DNA of 20,225 bases from a virus: the IMG/VR virus record IMGVR_UViG_3300032223_001809, positions 1 through 20,225 of that record; one strand, 5' to 3'. Made by a program: the position numbers and the translations under genes. The notes under the pieces are model-generated. The model saw nothing but the letters and a program-made list of their open reading frames with translations. It was not told the origin of the DNA and did no database searches. Of the stretch, positions 11,117 through 18,647 are shown one piece after another (position 1 is the first letter of the stretch; the number at the start of each line of letters is the position of its first letter).

Positions 11117-11865
11117 CCCGGCACGTCACGATGATGACGATCGGCGACGCCGAGCATTACTCGCCCGAGCGCCGTGCTGAGATTATCGCCGGTTATCCTC
11201 TTCATGAGAGGGATGCACGTTCCAAGGGAATACCCGTGCTGGGCTCTGGCGCGATATTCCCGGTATCCGATGAGGATATCATGTGCGCGCCGTTTCAGAT
11301 CCCGGCTTATTGGCCCCAGATCAATGGGCTGGACTTTGGCTACGACCACCCGTTCGGTGCTGTGAATTGCGCCTGGGACCGGGATTCCGACACGTTCTAC
11401 GTCTGCAAGGAATACACAGTCCGCCTTCAAGGCCCGATTATGCACGTTGGCGGGATTAGACCTTGGGGTGATTGGATCCCAACCTCATGGCCCCATGACG
11501 GGCTTCAGCACGATAAGGGCGGATCTTGCGAGGAATTGGCGAGCCAGTATCGCAACTTGGGTCTGAACATGCTCCCAGAGCGTGCTACGTTCCCTAACGG
11601 GGGAAATGGCGTAGAGGCCGGAGTTCTTGAAATGCTAGATATGATGCAGACCGGCCATTGGAAGGTGTTTAGCACCTGTGGTTCGTGGTTTTCTGAAAAG
11701 CGTCTTTACCACCGTAAAAATGGGCAGATCGTCAAGGTAAAAGATGACGTGCTTTCCGCCTCTCGATACGCTTTTATGATGCGGCGCTTTGCCAAAACAA
11801 ACACAATTAAAAAGATCGGCCCCAAAATGCCCCAGCAACTTGGCGGCGGATGGCAGAGCCGCTAG
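11113..11865 (+). CDS. Terminase large subunit, nuclease part (split)
   Basis: This 250-aa frame holds the RNase H-like headful nuclease domain. It has the GLDFGYDHPFGAVN strand with catalytic D74, a WPHDGLQHDKG block (D129), and KVKDDVLSASRYAF with D210/D211, the three acidic positions of large terminases. The start HVTMMTIGDAEHYSPERR is the segment that follows the ATPase part in intact relatives, so nothing substantial is missing. The ATG overlaps the ATPase stop as ATGA. It could start there by coupling (AAAGG about 10 nt upstream) or be reached by a -1 slip at A-AAG (11098-11101). Confidence 0.8.
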   Translation: MTRHVTMMTIGDAEHYSPERRAEIIAGYPLHERDARSKGIPVLGSGAIFPVSDEDIMCAPFQIPAYWPQINGLDFGYDHPFGAVNCAWDRDSDTFYVCKEYTVRLQGPIMHVGGIRPWGDWIPTSWPHDGLQHDKGGSCEELASQYRNLGLNMLPERATFPNGGNGVEAGVLEMLDMMQTGHWKVFSTCGSWFSEKRLYHRKNGQIVKVKDDVLSASRYAFMMRRFAKTNTIKKIGPKMPQQLGGGWQSR

Positions 11866-11871
11866 GATTTA

Positions 11872-14085
11872 ATGGCTACCGAAGACACACGTCATAACAG
11901 CGACGAAGACAAATCCGGCACCAAGGACGAGCAAATCGTTCGTGAGGCAATGCGCCGTTTTGACATTTGCGCCACTGTTGAAAATGACACTCGCCAGCGC
12001 TTCATTGCGGACGTCAAGTTCGCTAACGGTGACAGTGACAATCTCTGGCAGTGGGATGCAAACTCCCGCACGGCCCGAGGCTATGGGACAATTGACGAAC
12101 GCCCCTGCCTGACTATCAACGCCACCAGGCAGTTCAACCTTAACATCATCAACGACGCCAAGCAGAACAAGCCAGGCGTCAAGGTTAAGCCGGTTGGTAA
12201 TGGCGCCACCTATGACGCCGCCCAGGTCTTTGAGGGCATTGTCCGGCACATCGAGTATATCTCGAATGCCCAGGCTGCTTATGACACGGCGACCACGTTT
12301 CAGGTGCAGGGCGGCATTGGCTGGCTTCGTGTCACGACTGATTACCCAGACTTTAACGACCAGTCATTCGACCAAGAGATATTTATTCGCCGGGTGAAAG
12401 ACCCGCTGACCATCTACCTTGACCCCGATATCAAGGAAGCTGACGGTTCGGACGCTCGTTATGGCTTTGTCTTTGATGATATGAGCCGGGATGTATTTAA
12501 CGAAAAATATCCCAAGCACAAAGACCTTGCTACCAAGTCTCCGCTTGACGTTGCTGGCGATTGGCTCCGTGGCGACCAGGTCCGGGTTGCTGAGTATTAC
12601 CGTGTAGTTGAGACTGACGATAAGCTGGTGGCGCACATCGGCCCGGATGGGCAGCGCGCTATTCTTCGCAAGTCTAAGATGGCCGCAGAAGATTATAAGA
12701 CTGCCATTGACGATCCACAGACCAAAGAGCGGGACATTAGCGACCGCACGGTTGAGTGGTATTGCATTGCAGGCGACAAGATTATTGATCGGTCCATCTG
12801 GGCTGGGCGCTATATCCCCCTGTTGCGGGTGATTGGCGAAGAAACCATCATCAACGGTCAGTTAGATCGCAAGGGACATACGCGGGCACTCAAAGACCCT
12901 CAGCGCCTTAGCAACTATTGGTATTCTGCTGCCACTGAACACGTCGCTCTACAGTCCAAGACGCCTTACATCGGCCCGATGGCTGCTTTCGAGAACCTTG
13001 AGACGTATTGGGACAGTGCGAATACCGTCAATCATGCTTGGTTGCCGTTTAATCAGTATGACGACAAGGGCCAGCAGTTAGCGGCCCCTCAGCGCCAGCC
13101 CCCGCCCATCATGGCCGAGGCTTACATCAAGGGCCTAGAACTGTCCGACCTAAAGATGAAGCAGGTTTCTGGTCAGTACGAAGCTGACCTAGGAATGCAG
13201 GGTAATGAGAAATCCGGCGTAGCGATCCAGCAGAGGCAGCGCCAAGGTGACAACGCGACGTATCATTATATTGATAACCTTGCTCTTGCTATTCGCTATC
13301 TGGGCAAACAACTAATTGACCTCATTCCCAAGATTTACGATACCGAGCGTGTCGTGAAAATAATGGGCGAAGATGGGATTGAGAAAGAGGTCCGGATCGA
13401 TCCCAAGGCACAGCAGGCTTACCAGCAAGAACAGGGTGAGAACCTTGCCTCGATTAGAAGCATATTTAATCCCTCTGTGGGCCGTTACGACGTAGAGGCA
13501 GACATTGGCCCGGCGTTCGCTACTCGCCGCCAGGAAGCCTTCCAAGCTCTTATGCAGCTTGCGAAGAGTGACAACCAGATCATGCTCAAGGCGGGCGATT
13601 TGGTTGTGAAGGCGTCGGATATTCCGCTGGCTGACAAGATTGCTGAGAGACTGAAGCCGCAGCCTGGTCCCGACCCTCAGATGCAGGAAGCCCAGAAGGC
13701 GATCCAGTCTCAGGGCGAAATGATGACGAAGCTTTCTAGCGAGCTAACCAAGATCAGGGCTGACCGCTCGATTGAGGAGCAGCAGAAGGACATTGATCGT
13801 TATAAGGCTATCACTGACCGTATGAAGGTCTTGCTTCCGATGGAAACGAGCCCAGCCGCAGCTCAGAAAATGCTGCAGGATATGCGTATGGCTGAACATC
13901 AGAGCAGTCTGGGAATGCTGGCTAGGGAACACAGTGCGATGCTGGGTTCTATGCAGTCGAACCAAAACAATAGCGCGGCACCGGGTCAACAGGTTCCACA
14001 GGAGCAAATGCCCCAAGGGCCGGAAGCGCCGCAGCTCGAAGACCAACAGGCCCAGGCGCCGCAACCCGCACAGGCAGCAGAATGA
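11872..14085 (+). CDS. P22-like portal protein
   Basis: The 737-aa protein is close to P22 gp1 (725 aa) in length and carries the family's features: an early LTINATRQFNLNIINDAKQN segment (residues 83-102), IEYISNAQAAYDTATTFQV and GGIGWLRVTTDYPD (wing), and a C-terminal helical barrel region rich in Gln, Met and Ala (about 600-737). The dodecameric portal forms the DNA entry vertex and anchors the tail. The extreme C-terminus is Pro/Gln-rich and may be disordered. AGGA just before the ATG gives a ribosome site with short spacing, 6 nt after the terminase stop. The stop overlaps the next start (ATGA). Confidence 0.92.
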   Translation: MATEDTRHNSDEDKSGTKDEQIVREAMRRFDICATVENDTRQRFIADVKFANGDSDNLWQWDANSRTARGYGTIDERPCLTINATRQFNLNIINDAKQNKPGVKVKPVGNGATYDAAQVFEGIVRHIEYISNAQAAYDTATTFQVQGGIGWLRVTTDYPDFNDQSFDQEIFIRRVKDPLTIYLDPDIKEADGSDARYGFVFDDMSRDVFNEKYPKHKDLATKSPLDVAGDWLRGDQVRVAEYYRVVETDDKLVAHIGPDGQRAILRKSKMAAEDYKTAIDDPQTKERDISDRTVEWYCIAGDKIIDRSIWAGRYIPLLRVIGEETIINGQLDRKGHTRALKDPQRLSNYWYSAATEHVALQSKTPYIGPMAAFENLETYWDSANTVNHAWLPFNQYDDKGQQLAAPQRQPPPIMAEAYIKGLELSDLKMKQVSGQYEADLGMQGNEKSGVAIQQRQRQGDNATYHYIDNLALAIRYLGKQLIDLIPKIYDTERVVKIMGEDGIEKEVRIDPKAQQAYQQEQGENLASIRSIFNPSVGRYDVEADIGPAFATRRQEAFQALMQLAKSDNQIMLKAGDLVVKASDIPLADKIAERLKPQPGPDPQMQEAQKAIQSQGEMMTKLSSELTKIRADRSIEEQQKDIDRYKAITDRMKVLLPMETSPAAAQKMLQDMRMAEHQSSLGMLAREHSAMLGSMQSNQNNSAAPGQQVPQEQMPQGPEAPQLEDQQAQAPQPAQAAE

Positions 14086-14249
14086 ATTGGCCGGAAATCA
14101 TCAAGGACACTCCCTTGGCAAAGCATGACAGGCTTTCCGTGATTGCCCGTATGGCTTCCGATGGGTCGCTTAATCCTGAAGATCGGGAAACCGCTCTGAA
14201 GGCGCTCGCGTCGGCTTACCTCTCTTTATTGGGCACAGCAGCAGAATGA
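14082..14249 (+). CDS. 55-aa helical protein, unknown function
   Basis: An ATGA overlap with the portal stop opens a frame reading MNWPEIIKDTPLAKHDRLSV, then a helix ARMASDGSLNPEDRETALKA, ending in LGTAAE. Its stop overlaps the next ATG (ATGA), so it is coupled to both neighbours. It is acidic-to-neutral and predicted helical. No known family; its position in the head-assembly block suggests a small accessory role in head assembly (inference). Confidence 0.6.
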   Translation: MNWPEIIKDTPLAKHDRLSVIARMASDGSLNPEDRETALKALASAYLSLLGTAAE

Positions 14250-14590
14250 GTAAGGCATCCCGCATCATCCGTCCTAAAGCCCATAAGAAGGCCGACGATC
14301 ACCGCCTGATCCACAAGCTGATCGCCAAGACAGCCAAGGAGCTTGCTGGCACGTTTTACGAGTTTGCCGCTCACGATAACGAGTTTTATAAGTTCTATCC
14401 CAAAATGCAGTATTTCATCGACCGGGAATGGGAACGGTTCGTAACGGTTGCCAAGCAGACGCTAACGGATTGCCTTGCCTCTGGCGCACTGACCGAGAAG
14501 GACAAGGGCGATATTTACGAAGCCCTGATTAACGACGCCACGCTGCCCTACTCGAATACTGAAACCCAGATCACCAATTTTAGGCACTAA
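14246..14590 (+). CDS. 114-aa helical head-region protein, unknown function
   Basis: The protein (MSKASRIIRPKAHKKADDHR) has a basic N-terminus and a long helical core with many aromatics: AGTFYEFAAHDNEFYKFYPK (about residues 34-53) and QYFIDREWERF. The end, ITNFRH, is short and polar. It lies between the portal and scaffold genes, where P22 relatives may carry small accessory genes. No function recognised. Its start forms ATGA with the preceding 55-aa gene. Confidence 0.65.
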   Translation: MSKASRIIRPKAHKKADDHRLIHKLIAKTAKELAGTFYEFAAHDNEFYKFYPKMQYFIDREWERFVTVAKQTLTDCLASGALTEKDKGDIYEALINDATLPYSNTETQITNFRH

Positions 14591-14641
14591 GCCTACCGTA
14601 GCGGTGCGGTCCACCGTGTAAATCGTCCTTGAGAGTATCTC

Positions 14642-15424
14642 ATGTCAGAAGTTGGTACGCCTAACCCCGATACGTCCACCATCGAACAGGATGGGGCCGT
14701 AGTTGAGACAGTAATCCCCCAAGAACCTGTTGAAGCCCCGGACCCCGAACCGGAAGTCCCGGAAGCCGCTGCTGCTACCCCTGAACCCGAGAAACACAAG
14801 GTCAAGCCTTGGTTTCAGGACCGCATCGACAAGCTCACCCGAGAAAAGCACGAAGAACGCCAGCGGGTTGTGGCCCTAGAGGCCAAGCTGGCCGAATTTG
14901 CTCCGGAACAGCCAGAACGGCAGACATTCGATCCGGCCAACTTCGATAGCCTCGTAAAGCAGGAAGCCTCTAGGCTGATCGCCGCCGAAAAAACCAAAGA
15001 ACGCGGCCAGGGCTTTCTTAACGCTGGCGTCAAGGATTACGGCGGTGACGCGTTTACTGAAAAGTGCAATATGGTCGCTGCCATGGGTGCTGGGGACAGT
15101 CCTGAGTTTATGCAGCTCATTACCGATCCCGAGATTATCCCCAATGGACATAAGGTTGTTGCCGCATTGGCTGACAACCCTGAGGAAGCCCAGCGCATCC
15201 TGTCCTTGGAACCCATTAAGATGGCTGCTGCCCTAACGCGGTTTGCGGCCATGCCAGCGGCAAAGGCTCCGGCCCCGTTGTCTAGCGCCCCGGCCCCCAT
15301 CAGGCCCGTGGGCGGTACTGCCAAGTCCTCCACGTTGGAAGATACGGACGACATCAAGACTTGGCTTGCCAAGCGCAACGCAACCGCTCGCACCACGGCT
15401 GGCGGAAAGTCTAATCGGAACTAG
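14642..15424 (+). CDS. Scaffolding protein
   Basis: The 260-aa product has scaffold features: an acidic, Pro/Glu-rich disordered N-terminus (EAPDPEPEVPEAAAATPEPE, about 32-51), a coiled-coil-like helix (KLTREKHEERQRVVALEAKL) and a Pro/Ala-rich C-terminal linker ending in a charged tail (DIKTWLAKRNATARTTAGGK). It lies directly before the coat gene, the scaffold position in P22 (gp8, 303 aa). Such proteins assemble transiently inside the procapsid and guide coat polymerisation. Identity is inferred from composition and synteny; sequence identity to gp8 is not visible. The ribosome site is weak (GAGAG). Confidence 0.7.
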   Translation: MSEVGTPNPDTSTIEQDGAVVETVIPQEPVEAPDPEPEVPEAAAATPEPEKHKVKPWFQDRIDKLTREKHEERQRVVALEAKLAEFAPEQPERQTFDPANFDSLVKQEASRLIAAEKTKERGQGFLNAGVKDYGGDAFTEKCNMVAAMGAGDSPEFMQLITDPEIIPNGHKVVAALADNPEEAQRILSLEPIKMAAALTRFAAMPAAKAPAPLSSAPAPIRPVGGTAKSSTLEDTDDIKTWLAKRNATARTTAGGKSNRN

Positions 15425-15434
15425 TCAATCTAAA

Positions 15435-15450
15435 TAACCCTCCGGGGTTA
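15435..15450 (+). other. Hairpin with UCCG tetraloop in the coat-gene leader
   Basis: TAACCC-TCCG-GGGTTA forms a 6-bp stem closed by C-G on a UNCG-type tetraloop, a very stable RNA cap. It is 10 nt after the scaffold stop in a 240-nt non-coding leader before the coat gene (15425-15664). A second weak stem GGCG-CAGATA-CGCC lies at about 15463-15476. There is no T-run after it, so it is more likely a processing, stability or translation-control structure than a terminator. No other gene is seen in this leader. Confidence 0.4.
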
Positions 15451-15664
15451 AATAACTGACTTGGCGCAGATACGCCTTGTGACGGCCTGTAAATCTTGAG
15501 GCTCAGGCACTCAAAAAACCGACCCTAAGCTGCGCGGCATAGCCGTTTTCTTCTCTCTCTTCTGCTTGGTCGGCATGTGGTTCGGGCACCCTTAACGCCC
15601 TCACTCCATTGCCAAACTTTAACCAAAGCACGGATGGCTGCGGCCACCGGAAGAAAGGAACGTT

Positions 15665-16921
15665 ATGTCTAATACCCTTCTGACTATTGGCGGCATCACC
15701 CGCGAAGCCATTCGCCTGTTTATGAATAGCAATGCTTTCATCGGCAACATTGAGAAGCAGTACGACTCGTCTTTCGCCAAGACCGGCGCCAAGATTGGTC
15801 AGCAGCTTCGCATCCGTCTGCCTAACGACTATGTGGTTTCGGACGGTCCGGCCCTTAGCGTGCAGGACACCAACGAACAGCAGACGACTATCACTGTCGC
15901 CACTCAGCGCCACGTTGATACCTCGTTCAATTCGGTGGATATGACCATGAGCTTGGACGACTATTCCGAGATCATCCTGGCCCCGAAGATCAACAACCTG
16001 GCCGGTAACGTTGCTTCGACCATCATGTCGGGCGTGACTGTTGCTCAGGGTGCCTTCGCGGGCACTGTGGTCAACGGTGCGGAAGGCGGCATCAGCAACT
16101 ATGTTGCGAATGTTGATGGGTCGAATAACGTTATTTCGCCCACCTCCGAAACCTGGCTTACCGCTGGCGCGAAGCTCGATCAGAACTCGGCTGGGGTCCA
16201 GAACCGCAAGGCTGTTCTTGATCCCTTCACGATGGCGCGCACTGTGTCCAGCCTGTCGGGCCTGTTCAATCCGGCTGCTGATATTGGCCGTCAGTATCGC
16301 AATGCCCGCATGTATGACGCCCTGAACCTGGAATGGTTCATGGACCAGACTGTGGTCAACCACACTGTCGGCACGTTCTCTGCCGGTGGTACGGTCAACG
16401 GCGCTTCCCAGACCGGCACGACCATTGCGGTTAATGCCATCACGGGCACTCTGACCAAGGGTGACATCATCACCTTTGCCGGTGTCAATGGCGTCAACCG
16501 CGTCACCAAGCAGACCACTGGTACGCTGCAGCAGTTCGTTGTGACCGCTGCGGTTGCCACGGGCGGCACCTCCGTCACGATCTATCCGGCCATCGTTCCC
16601 CCGAGTTCGGGTAATGCTGTCCAGTATCAGACCGTCACGGCTTCCCCGGCCAATGGCGCTGCTATGGCTCTGGTTGCCAACGCTGGCGCGACGTATCGCC
16701 AGAACTTCGTCTATGCCCAGCAGGCCGTGACGATGGTGACTGCGGACCTCATGATGCCCCCGAATGTTAAGGGTGCCCGTGAGCAGATGGACGGCGTTTC
16801 GATGCGTGCTGTGACCCAGTACGTTATTGGCACCGACCAGACGGCTGATCGTCTGGACGTGTTGTTCGGCTTCTTGTTTGTTCGCCCGGAATGGGCTTGC
16901 ATCGTGGCCGGTACTATCTAA
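15665..16921 (+). CDS. Major capsid protein, P22 coat (gp5) family
   Basis: The 418-aa protein matches the P22-coat pattern: NTLLTIGGITREAIRLFMN at the start, then EKQYDSSFAKTGAKIGQQLR and RLPNDYVVSDGPALSVQDTN, with a conserved late block (NFVYAQQAVTMVTADLMMPP) and a C-terminus ending in FLFVRPEWACIVAG. P22 gp5 has 430 aa. The middle includes a Thr/Gly-rich beta insertion (about 240-320), corresponding to the insertion domain. GGA with ACGTT before the ATG is a usable ribosome site. This gene forms the HK97-fold shell and follows the scaffold gene as in P22. Confidence 0.93.
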   Translation: MSNTLLTIGGITREAIRLFMNSNAFIGNIEKQYDSSFAKTGAKIGQQLRIRLPNDYVVSDGPALSVQDTNEQQTTITVATQRHVDTSFNSVDMTMSLDDYSEIILAPKINNLAGNVASTIMSGVTVAQGAFAGTVVNGAEGGISNYVANVDGSNNVISPTSETWLTAGAKLDQNSAGVQNRKAVLDPFTMARTVSSLSGLFNPAADIGRQYRNARMYDALNLEWFMDQTVVNHTVGTFSAGGTVNGASQTGTTIAVNAITGTLTKGDIITFAGVNGVNRVTKQTTGTLQQFVVTAAVATGGTSVTIYPAIVPPSSGNAVQYQTVTASPANGAAMALVANAGATYRQNFVYAQQAVTMVTADLMMPPNVKGAREQMDGVSMRAVTQYVIGTDQTADRLDVLFGFLFVRPEWACIVAGTI

Positions 16922-16933
16922 CTAAGTAAAATA

Positions 16934-16968
16934 CGGCCCCGGTAGATTGTCTGTCGGGGCCGACTTTT
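16934..16968 (+). terminator. Probable intrinsic terminator after the coat gene
   Basis: CGGCCCCG (16934-16941) and CGGGGCCG (16955-16962) form an 8-bp perfect GC-rich stem with a 13-nt loop, followed by AC and four T. The short T run suggests partial termination, which would leave coat mRNA in excess over the downstream tail genes. An antiterminator would be needed to read through. Confidence 0.7.
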
Positions 16969-16980
16969 AAGGAGATTTGC

Positions 16981-17337
16981 GTGAGCGCACCGGGCCTGAA
17001 AATCACGAACTTTCATTATTCTAATATCACCCTTCCCAAAGGGCCTGAAGGTTTTGTGGAATATCCCAAGTGGGTCCATCGTGACGGAGGCCATTCGTGC
17101 ATTGTCCAGAATAGCGAAGAAGAAGCCGCGTTTCTTAGTTCGGTGAATAGCGTAGTCACTACGCCCCCGGAACCCTTGCCTATGCCCTCCGTTCCTACCG
17201 TGACCCTTTCCCCCGACAACGATGAGAAATCCTTGCTTCTGGCACTTGCCAAGGAAAAAGGGATTGCCGTCGATGGCCGTTGGAAAGTTGACAAGCTCCG
17301 CGCTGCTATGACCGCAGCCCAGCCACAGGCCGATTAA
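16981..17337 (+). CDS. 118-aa protein with C-terminal LEM/HeH-like motif
   Basis: The GTG start has AAGGAG 6 nt upstream. The N-terminal half (SNITLPKGPEGFVEYPKWVH, then CIVQNSEEEAAFL) is probably a small beta domain. The middle is a Pro-rich linker (about 52-75). The end (KSLLLALAKEKGIAVDGRWK then VDKLRAAM) resembles the helix-extended-loop-helix (HeH/LEM-like) unit found in phage structural and DNA-binding proteins. It lies between the coat and the gp4-like gene, a position for head-completion or adaptor functions, but no direct P22 match is seen. Confidence 0.65.
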   Translation: MSAPGLKITNFHYSNITLPKGPEGFVEYPKWVHRDGGHSCIVQNSEEEAAFLSSVNSVVTTPPEPLPMPSVPTVTLSPDNDEKSLLLALAKEKGIAVDGRWKVDKLRAAMTAAQPQAD

Positions 17338-18078
17338 GTGACCGTAACAACCCCTGCCGATATTATACGTCTAGTCCTTAAAGATACCGGCGTCATTGGC
17401 GTCGGGCAGACGGCTAGCGCAGAGGATACAAACGACCTTTTCGACACCATGAACATGATGATTGGGGAGTGGGCTTCTAAGCGCTGGCTTCTCTATCACC
17501 TTATGGACCTTTCCATAGTTTCAACGGGCGCTATTTCCTACACAGTAGGCCCAGGCGGTGACATTGACACTGGAACCATGCAGAGGCCCGATAGGCTGGA
17601 AGACGGTAACTTCTTTCGCCAGCTAATCACGGCGTCATCGCCTAACAAGATCGACTACCCTCTTGCGCTCCTTGAAAGCCGCGAGGATTACAACCGGATC
17701 GGTCTGAAGCAGCTTACGACCATTCCGCAATACATCTATTACGATGCGGCATATCCTTTGGGCATCGTCTATCCCTGGCCGGTGATCCAGCCTAGCCAGT
17801 ATGAATTGCATATCCTGGTCAAGGCGCAGCTTCCGCAGTTCGCCAACCTAGCCGACCCGATCAATCTTCCCAGCCAGTATTACGGCGCACTCCGCTATAA
17901 TCTCGCCTGCCGAGTGCGCTCCATGTATCAGCTTTCACCCGATCCCACGTTGATCTCGCTGGCTACCGATAGCCTAAGCACCATCCGAAATATGAATGCC
18001 CAGGTTCCCCGCCTTCGCATGCCTGCGGGTATTGGCAGGGGCAACAAATATAATATCTACAGTGATTCAAACTACTAA
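17338..18078 (+). CDS. P22 gp4-like head-to-tail adaptor (tail accessory factor)
   Basis: The 246-aa product begins ATPADIIRLVLKDTGVIGVGQ-like (TPADIIRLVLKDTGVIG, about residues 5-21), followed by DLFDTMNMMIGEWASKRW and later GALRYNLACRVRSMYQL. This is the helical, P22_Tail-4-type pattern: paired helices that bind the portal ring and close the head after packaging. It is longer than P22 gp4 (166 aa), with a large middle containing ASSPNKIDYPLALLESRED and YPWPVIQPSQYELH. The GTG start follows directly on the previous stop (TAAGTG), so it is likely coupled. Confidence 0.85.
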   Translation: MTVTTPADIIRLVLKDTGVIGVGQTASAEDTNDLFDTMNMMIGEWASKRWLLYHLMDLSIVSTGAISYTVGPGGDIDTGTMQRPDRLEDGNFFRQLITASSPNKIDYPLALLESREDYNRIGLKQLTTIPQYIYYDAAYPLGIVYPWPVIQPSQYELHILVKAQLPQFANLADPINLPSQYYGALRYNLACRVRSMYQLSPDPTLISLATDSLSTIRNMNAQVPRLRMPAGIGRGNKYNIYSDSNY

Positions 18079-18101
18079 AGCGTTTGCGGGTCTGCGCTTT
18101 A
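18076..18101 (+). other. Possible hairpin after the gp4-like gene
   Basis: TAAAGCG (18076-18082, including the stop codon) and CGCTTTA (18095-18101) form a 7-bp stem with a 12-nt loop. No U-run follows, so it is weak as a terminator; it may instead act on message stability. Confidence 0.25.
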
Positions 18102-18137
18102 TCTAGTCAACCATCTCGACCTTGAAGGACTAACACA

Positions 18138-18647
18138 ATGGCTATTACCCCCGTTATATTCCAGAATGGTTATCGCCTTGTTCGCGGCGAAGACTTGAAT
18201 AACAACTTTGCTTCCGTGCCATCTATTGTTCGCACATCTTCGGCTGTGACGGCCAACTCCACCGTGACCTATGCAAACGTCACAGGCCTTTCCCAGAACA
18301 TCGCTCAGGGAACCTACTATTTCCGTTGTGTTCTTCCCTCCACTGTTGGATCGGGTACTGGCGGTATTAAGTATTGCTTCAACTACACGAATGCCGTTCT
18401 TGGCGTTCTGGAAGCCACTTCGCTGGGCTATACCGCTTCGGCTGTTGCTGTGCAGCATACCACCACAATCACCACTCAGACTGATCTGTTCACTGCGGCT
18501 GCGGTTGTCATCATGACCGTGATCGAAGGCACATTTACCGTCACCACGGCTGGTAGCATTGCGGTCCAGGTTGCTCAAAACACCTCAAATGCTTCCAATA
18601 CAGTTGCAATTGTTGGCGGCAGCTTTACGTTGAACAAAATTGCCTAA
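18138..18647 (+). CDS. Beta-rich, Thr/Val/Ala-rich virion protein, unknown function
   Basis: The 169-aa product (MAITPVIFQNGYRLVRGEDL) is mostly beta strands rich in Thr, Val, Ala and Ser with few charges. The recurring GTYYFRCVLPSTVGSGTGG and VQVAQNTSNASNTVAIVGG segments are typical of phage decoration, fibre-like or tail-surface domains (the GTYxFRxxxPxT motif recurs in such proteins). It sits between the gp4-like and gp10-like genes, an insertion relative to P22, and resembles the 8230-8808 product in composition though no direct homology is claimed. AAGGA 8 nt before the ATG supports the start. Confidence 0.65.
   Translation: MAITPVIFQNGYRLVRGEDLNNNFASVPSIVRTSSAVTANSTVTYANVTGLSQNIAQGTYYFRCVLPSTVGSGTGGIKYCFNYTNAVLGVLEATSLGYTASAVAVQHTTTITTQTDLFTAAAVVIMTVIEGTFTVTTAGSIAVQVAQNTSNASNTVAIVGGSFTLNKIA

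Noticed and set aside
13312-14064. Antisense open frames under the portal gene
   Set aside because: They are short, start internally and lie wholly within a clear portal coding frame.
15632-15671. 12-codon upstream ORF (MAAATGRKERYV) overlapping the coat start
   Set aside because: No ribosome site; the overlap with the coat start is probably incidental to the coat gene's own Shine-Dalgarno.
15503-16363. A 286-codon open frame antisense to the coat gene
   Set aside because: It overlaps the well-supported P22-like coat gene, has no ribosome site or family pattern, and mirrors the biased codon use of the coat sequence.
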